NCBI RefSeq assembly: GCF_011386835.1
Contig: NC_088800.1
Span: forward strand, 3,410,001 to 3,474,000
Reading direction: 5' to 3'
From: Chrysemys picta bellii
Lineage: Eukaryota > Chordata > Testudines > Emydidae
Length of the DNA: 64,000 nucleotides
Below are positions 57,624-64,000 of this stretch, one piece after another. Below the pieces are notes generated by a model. It was given only the letters and a program-made list of their open reading frames with translations. It searched no databases and was not told the origin of the DNA. The translations under genes were made by a program, and so were the position numbers. Within the stretch, counting starts at the first letter, position 1; each line of letters starts with the position of its first letter.

Positions 57624-58648
57624 CTAATTGTGCTTTGCCCTGCCACCTTTAAGGTAGCTCTTCCATCTCTTGACGAATTCTTTGAAAATTGGGGACTCGT
57701 CAATCGTGCTTAGCAGCTGGAGTTGGTTTATGTGGGTGGTGTGATAGTCCCACCGGGCCAGGTTGGGAGCAGAGCCTAGCATGAAATGACGGAGGTCGTA
57801 GATCGTTCCTGAGCCAGTATCATAGAGCGGCAGCATGGCTTTGAGGGACTCCATTCCTCGATCATAGAGAGACTTTGCCTCTTTCCCTAGCTTCTCACCT
57901 GCAGTTTCTTTTAAGTCATACAGTCCAATCAGAGAGTACATGAAACCGTTTAAAACAAATGAGCTAGGGGAGGTTGGGTACTCTTCATACCAGTCATGTT
58001 TGTTCATAAAGACAGCTTTCACTCCATGCTGCTCTGACGGGAGCTTGTACGGTGCTGTGGCCTGTAAAGCGGAGCTGAGGAATGTGTGGTCTTTTGTTAA
58101 CAGATAAGCCCTGACTAACGTTGAAATGGCCTGCCCTTGTGCCATGGCAGAGTACCAGCCAGGCTCTAAAGATTTAAACCCTTCCCCTAACTTCCGTGTC
58201 ACCATAATTGGCCAGCCACCTTTTTCATCCTGGTTCCTCACTAGCCAATCACTTGCAGCAAAAAAAGCCGCCATGTGGGCAGTTGTCGATATAGTGATGT
58301 TATCAATGAAGCCTTTTCCCTTCGTGATCAACCGAATCACTTTCTTAGGCATTATTTTTGTCTGCTTCACAGCTTTTGTGTTGGAGAGACCAACTCCTTT
58401 CCTTAAGTCAGTTACCAGATCTCTAGTGACTGTGCTCCAACTGGTCCTAGGTCCAAGGCCATAGTAAATATCTCGGTCTTTAAAAGCGATCAGCTGAGTG
58501 TTCGAGACATAGTGTATGGTGAAGAGCTGGTTCTTCTCAGTTGTTTCTAGAACCACAGATATGCTCCCATTTGTGATGAATTTGAGGTCAAAAGAAATAA
58601 TAAAATCTCTGGAGTTCCCAAGCTGCAGAGATGCCCCTTCAGTATTTT
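57624..58648 (-). CDS. GLCE: GLCE terminal coding exon (D-glucuronyl C5-epimerase, C-terminal 340 residues)
   Basis: The enzyme converts D-glucuronic acid to L-iduronic acid in heparan sulfate and heparin precursors in the Golgi lumen, after N-deacetylase/N-sulfotransferase and before most O-sulfation. The exon opens after the acceptor TTTTTTCCAG (AG at 58650-58649) and ends at TAG 57624-57626, after the C-terminus GRAKHN. Its first two bases complete a Glu codon begun in exon 62734-62979, so the phases agree. It encodes the end of the beta domain and the C-terminal alpha/alpha-barrel. The three tyrosines known to be catalytic in zebrafish and human GLCE are present, in [15 protein letters not shown] and RWDYHT, with the family spacing of 60 and 18 residues. 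No frameshift or stop interrupts it. The two exons here give about 422 of the roughly 617 residues. The longer ORF reaching 58793 only runs into the intron. Confidence 0.97.
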
Positions 58649-61600
58649 CTGGAAAAAACACAACACACAAACAAAAGAAAGCGGTTAGGGGTAAAAAATG
58701 ATCTGCCAGGATGTATATTAATAAAACATTTAAAAGGAAGTTACGCCATGCAATTAGGTTTGCCAGATAAAATCTGAAATAATTCAATGGCACTTAACCT
58801 AAAAATCTGCATTTCCATGGTGTGTGTCAGTTCATTATTGCTTATTACTAAATTAAAAACACAGCATCAATTAATGGGTCAAGAATGACTCCCTGTACCA
58901 TAAGGGAAAATTTCCCTCCTCTAGCCTACGTTAACGCATTACTGCATTCTGTCTAGGAGAAGTGCCAAGGTATTGGCCAAATTGCTTCTTCAGGATCTAT
59001 GCTAGCTGATCAACACCCCGGATGCAATGCAGATGCCAAAATGGACTCTTCAGGCAAACGACAACTGGCATAAGAGGAGACAGAGAGGGAGAGTTGAAAA
59101 GAGGTAGATGGGCTGCATCACTGAGAACCTGAAATATGTTTGGTAGTATTAAGCTATCCATAGTAGACAGCAATATGAGCTAACAAAGCAACACAATTCA
59201 AAAAATATAAACCCCTCTAGCTACAATAAATCTTATCCTAATCCGGCCTGGCATTCTAGTAACACAGTATGGGCAATTTGTTCCAGCTGGTTATGATTCA
59301 AAGAAAGAAAAGCAGAACAAAAAGTCACTTTACATTGCATGTCCTCTTTCAATAAAAATCCGATTGTGTGGGCGCAAATTGGGTGTCTGACACTAATTTG
59401 GCATTCCGTATTCTGGAACTTGTCACATAAAGCAGTTGACATGATTTGTGCCAACAGATTATTAACTGCCCACTTCTCCTCAATTCCCCAGTCAGAAAAT
59501 TGTATACAGAGGTGCTGGAACTAGTTGTGCTGCTGCACCCCCAGCTTGAAGTGGTTTCCATCGTATACAGGGTTTACACTTTGGTTCAATGACTCTCAGC
59601 CCCCCACTGTACAAACTGTTCCAGCGCCCCTGCCTGTGTAGCTAAAATAAAAGGCAAAACACCCCACAGCAGATTCTACGGTCATCAGCTTAGATGTTCA
59701 CCAAGTTCCACCACAGGGCCCACCAGCTAACTGTGCAAATCTACTGAAGGCAATGGGTGTTGCGCAAGCATAACTGAGGCCCTAATTGGGCCTGCGGGAC
59801 ATCTGTTACTGGCGATGCACCAGAAGGAAAGAACCTAGCTTGATTTACAGAGATTCCATTGAGCTTATTAGAAAAGAACTCTTTCTAGTTGCAAACTGAA
59901 AATATTTGAAACTGAAATTGAAAGGAAAAAAGAGCTCCAGCTATGCCATTTTTAGTCACACTTCAGACTAGAGCCACATTAAGCAAAACAGCTTGGAGAA
60001 CTGAGAAAGCAACAGGTAGTTAGAGATCCATTGGGACTAAAATTAAAATCTATTAGCTGAGGTTTTGCCTGCTTGACAGTTGCAAGAGCAGGGAACTGAT
60101 CAATTTAGTGGAAAAATGAACACACAGAAACTTTACATTAATTTATTAACCTCTGCAAGGGCAAAACTCAGTGCTGTCTGGTTTTATTTATTTATTTTTT
60201 TTAACATATGTCAACCATTAAATAAGGTTCCAAAGCAATACACCATAAGGAAACCCTGTTTCTTCACACATTAGCTTTTAAGTACAAGACCAAATCTCCC
60301 CAAAACTGTAGTAGATGATCAAACAGCTAATTAGTTTGTAAGACTGTACAGGTCTTGTAGTTTTGAAAGCACAGAGGTATGATAAACGTTTAAAGACAGT
60401 CATTTTCAATTAATGTTTTTAATGGAATAAAATTCTCATGTGTGAAAGGTGATTGTTTCTTTGCTTGTGCTCCTTGATGTGTGAAATACCCCATCAATAT
60501 TTCTAGGAGCAACAACTGAGTTATGACCCACATTCCCTCAAGAATACAAGGCTTTCCCCATCTACCAAACTAATCCATTATGCTTTACATCAAGACTATC
60601 GTTTCACATGCTACACTGTACAATCTCAGTTCTACCGTATCTCCTTTATGACTGAATTGTATGTGGTTTTTTTTTTAAATAAAGCTTTATTTCCTTTAAG
60701 CTCTGAAGTTCAGCATCTGCCTTTGGAGTAAAGAAATAGCCATGTTTTGTTACACTAGTGTTCTTCTTTCTGTGAATGACTAACTCCACCACCACCACCA
60801 AAATTCTGTAAAATAAATTAGTTCTTTAAAAAAAAAAGTTAAAATGTTGACTGTCCCCATCTATCACTACTACTTATTCCTTTTGCTTTCTACCATACAA
60901 AACGCTATGGGAAGAAAGGCAAAAGTTAAGAACCAAATAAAAAAGACCAAAAAACTAAAGGTTGCCCATTACTTGTACTGCATTAAGCACCTATAAATCC
61001 ATTACTTAAGGCCAGCTAAGATGAGTGGATTCGTACTGTGGCCTTCAAGGTCTGGAGATTACTCTGCCATCAATAAAGGATGAGGGGAGAATACATAAAA
61101 GATCTTATAACCTTTCCTCTCCTTATATTTATCTACTACAAAGACACAAGAGTGTTCTGACAACTTTTTCCTTAGAGACCCAGGCTTAAGGTGCTGACTA
61201 AAATTACTTCATTGTCTTTTTAAGTAATGGACTCATTAATTCTAATGGGTATTGATTAGGAAGAAAAATACATTCAGTCCTTACTAATGAGGCTGTCTTA
61301 GTACAAGGGGAAAATGTTGCATAAAATAATGCATTTTGGTGCATCGATGATTTGTTTTGTTAAGTATGAAACAGAATATGACAACTCAAGAGGAAATAAA
61401 AGTATATTTTAGAACACTGAGTGGAGAAAGGAGCCGTAAACACATGGTGTCTTAGCAGCTAGATACATACTGACTGGGAAAACTCAGAGGGGCTGGGTAA
61501 GAACAAAGGCTCAGAACATTGGCTATAGCCGCCAAGCAAACGGTGCAGCTGGGAAGGTAACCTTTCGCTCCCCACCTAGGCTAGTTGTAGCTGTGTGTCA

Positions 61601-62733
61601 CTTAGAGCAGCCTGAAGGCTATTTGACATTACCTCAGCCACCCATGACCCCCAAGAGACTGACATGTAGCTGGGGCTCACAGAGCCCAGGGAAGCCCTCA
61701 GTCTAGCTTTTCCCCAGCCATACTCCCTTACACTGGCAGTAGGAAGCCACTACACCACTGGAGGATCCTCCTATGCTGAGATGACCCTTCAATTATCAGC
61801 TACTTTGGAGTTTCAGGGTCGGATTCTACCAGCAATGGCGCATAAAGCAATTGTGCTAGACCTCTTAGGATCTGGGCCAAGGTAAGAATACCAGAACACC
61901 TTCGGCCCGATTCCAGAGCCATCCGGTGCACGGAAACTCATGCACAATGAACAGAGGGTAGGTTACAGAATTAGACGTTCTTGATTTCCTCCATTAAACA
62001 GTAGTACATCTTTCAGTTCAGGAGGGTTTTGAACATGTTGGTTATTTTAATGTACAAGATATGCTAAACCCACCTTATGGATTAACCCTTGCTGCATGAA
62101 ACTGCAGTACTGTTACAGAGCAATAGAATATTTAAAAAACCTGAAGCCACATGTAGTCCAACTTCCCCTCTTTCCTTAGGCTTAGGAAGGCCTGAATTGA
62201 CTGACTAAATATCGTAAAACTTGTATGCCAAGTTTCAGCACAACACAAGCATTTACATTCTAATGAAAAATCTTTGGATACAGGGATTGATAATGGAAAC
62301 ACTGATGGGATCCATGCAGTTAAGCCTGTAAAGAGGATATTGCAGGAGCCCCCTATCTGTAATTCGTTAGCACTAAGACTGCAAATTTATTTTACTCCCA
62401 TTTCCTATTCTACAGACTGGTTCCAAGGTTATTTGCTTCCTCCTATTCCTGTGATAGGATTTCATCTGGAGCTTTTCTGTTCTTTATCTGTGTGGTAAAA
62501 TCTCGTCTATAATACAGCTTCTGTTCACTTTAGAGTTAGTTACCAAGTTGAGAGAGAATATAGAAGGAAAATAAAAGAGACAGACAAAGGAGAAGACAGG
62601 TTTTCAGGTGAGATTTCAAAGATGAAAAGTCAACAAGGTTATAGACATATGTATTTAATAAAGGACTCCCATGGTAACATCTGCACAAAATTAACACAAA
62701 TGGCTTATCTGTGATGTAGTTACAACAACACAC
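58649..62733 (-). other. GLCE: GLCE last intron (about 4.1 kb)
   Basis: The intron is bounded by GTGTGT at its 5' end and TTTTTTCCAG at its 3' end. It is AT-rich and low in repeats. A hAT-like fragment lies at 59508-59634. The stretch 61440-61900 is locally GC-richer and could be an old unclassified repeat. No further coding exon was recognised. Confidence 0.85.
59508..59634. repeat. hAT-like fragment in the GLCE intron
   Basis: AGGTGCTGGAACTAGTTGTG at the left and the complement AGGGGCGCTGGAACAGTTTG at the right are inverted ends, with TGCTGCACCCCCAGCTTGAA inside. No convincing target duplication was found. Confidence 0.5.
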
Positions 62734-62979
62734 CTGGAGCGACAAACTGTTTAACATTAGTGAACCTGGATTTATCAGGTACTGTTAAAACAGAACAGCC
62801 TTTTGGTACAGTCCAATCAACAGGTCTGCTGCTTTTGTCCTTGTCTTCAGCTGTTTCATACACCTCTATGTGAGGTGGTTTCTCAGTCAGATTTTTACTA
62901 TAATGACTTAGCCCATATTGTGCAATCTGGATCGGGTAGAAATAGCCTTGAGGTCCCCACTGTGTGGATAATGGCACAC
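62734..62979 (-). CDS. GLCE: GLCE internal coding exon (82 residues)
   Basis: This exon encodes the segment starting [20 protein letters not shown], through [15 protein letters not shown], to [11 protein letters not shown], which is the central beta-rich part of the epimerase. The acceptor is CTATATTACAG (AG at 62981-62980). The donor is CCAG/GTGTGT (GT at 62733-62732). The exon starts with two bases of a Gly codon and ends with one base of a Glu codon, so it joins the terminal exon in frame. Its length, 246 bp, is a multiple of three. NLT is a possible N-glycosylation site, as expected for a lumenal Golgi domain. The upstream exon with the start codon, cytoplasmic tail and membrane anchor would lie beyond the right edge. 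Confidence 0.95.
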
Positions 62980-64000
62980 CTGTAATATAGGAAAAACATG
63001 AATAATTGTTAGAATATTTAAAATACAGTTTAGAATTCTGTCTCCCTTCTCTCCCCCACAGTTTTACATAAATAAATGCCATTTACCAGAAGTAACTTTC
63101 ACCATTAGTTCTCAGGCACAAAGAAACCCTGTTCAAAAAAGGTGAATTATTCTCCTCCTTTTTACCAAGGTCTGCAAATACTAAAAACGGATATCAAAAC
63201 CGACCAGATGCAGAAGGCAAAGTGAAGTTCTCACCACGTTCTACCATACCTGGGCATTTACTTGCTTATTGCAATACCATACTTTAATACATAAACATTT
63301 TTATGGATTTTTCCTTCCACTCTGGAGACCATTAAATCCCTCTAATACCACATAAATCTTTGCAAATTAAATGTAAAACAACATTAGTAGAATTTTACTA
63401 GCATTGTTTCATGGTGAACCTGCAATTTTACTCAATACTTGCAAATCTAAACTATTACAGCTCCCGAACTATAAGGCTATTACAAATACATCTTGAAATA
63501 ATGTCTGTGTAATCAGAGATTTCCCCCACCCTGCTCTTTACAGAATTTACACATACTTTCTGGTCTAAACGTCTCTCCTTCAGGTTTAGCTCAACGTATA
63601 AATAAAAGACATGGCAACCTAAACTTTTGTCCCTTAAGTTAGGGTTTCTCTGCAAGGGCTTCCTTATCCCAGACCCTAGTTGCCTCTGAGGAGAAAGCCA
63701 CTTCCCCCCCTTATATTCAAAGTGGAATTAAAAAGTCACATCTACCAAAATCAGTCAATAAAAATTAACTGGCACATCTGTGCAGAGCTCCTACATCTGC
63801 TAACAGTTGGGCCCCCAGAGACCTGCTACAACCTGGTAATTTGTATAACTGAAGCTCAATGCGTAATGTAATGCTCTTGAAACCTCATTCATCAATACAT
63901 TTTCTAACATTCTCTGTCATGACCAAACCTCCATGATGTGCTTAAAAAGAGCGCCCCCCCTTGTAGTCAGCTTCCTTCTGTCCAACTTACTCATTAATGT
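62980..64000 (-). other. GLCE: GLCE upstream intron, partial
   Basis: This is the intron before the 246-bp exon and continues past the right edge. It ends in TTTTTCCTATATTACAG on the minus strand. No repeat family or second exon was recognised in it. Confidence 0.8.

Noticed and set aside
58649..58793. N-terminal 48-residue extension of the GLCE terminal ORF
   Set aside because: It lies upstream of a good acceptor and reads intron sequence. The phase-matched join to 62734 gives the known protein.
1..64000. CRISPR arrays, bacterial operons, ribosomal RNA genes
   Set aside because: None was seen. The sequence is vertebrate nuclear DNA and its repeats are transposable elements.

Overview
This window is vertebrate nuclear DNA, most likely from a turtle. 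The evidence is intron-split coding exons close to vertebrate orthologues, many CR1 LINE tails, tRNA-headed SINEs whose 3' ends match CR1 (the turtle Cry type), old MIR-like copies, and young hAT-type DNA elements with 8-bp target duplications. Most of the open reading frames in the window are chance ORFs or pieces of repeats.

Two protein-coding genes are supported, both on the minus strand and arranged head to tail. At the right, 54.2-64 kb, is the 3' part of GLCE (heparan sulfate D-glucuronyl C5-epimerase): a 246-bp internal coding exon (62734-62979), a 4.1-kb intron, the terminal coding exon (57624-58648) and a long 3' UTR ending near 54.25 kb. At the left, 2.3-5.2 kb, are the first three coding exons of PAQR5 (membrane progestin receptor gamma): 5152-5202, 2844-2971 and 2321-2526. 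The rest of PAQR5 lies beyond the left edge and the GLCE start beyond the right edge. The order GLCE then PAQR5 on one strand is the order known from human chromosome 15.

The 49 kb between them (5.2-54.2 kb) should hold the PAQR5 promoter, its non-coding first exon or exons and long 5' intron, plus true intergenic DNA; none of these could be placed firmly. It is filled with mobile elements. The most structured stretch is 35.06-41.29 kb, a decayed antisense Ty3/gypsy retrotransposon with a recognisable LTR, primer-binding site, gag zinc knuckle, protease, reverse transcriptase, RNase H and integrase. It has been broken by at least four later insertions: two palindromic elements, one hAT element and one LTR-like repeat.

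The most unusual structure is a family of inverted-dimer (palindromic) elements, with five copies and one single-arm copy. All five dimers have 10-13 bp target duplications, one is a perfect 184-bp palindrome, and each arm carries a hammerhead-ribozyme-like CUGANGA/stem/GAAA signature. I infer a Penelope-like origin. Also notable are a hAT insertion inside the GLCE 3' UTR and a hAT element carrying a CpG-rich segment with an exon-like ORF.
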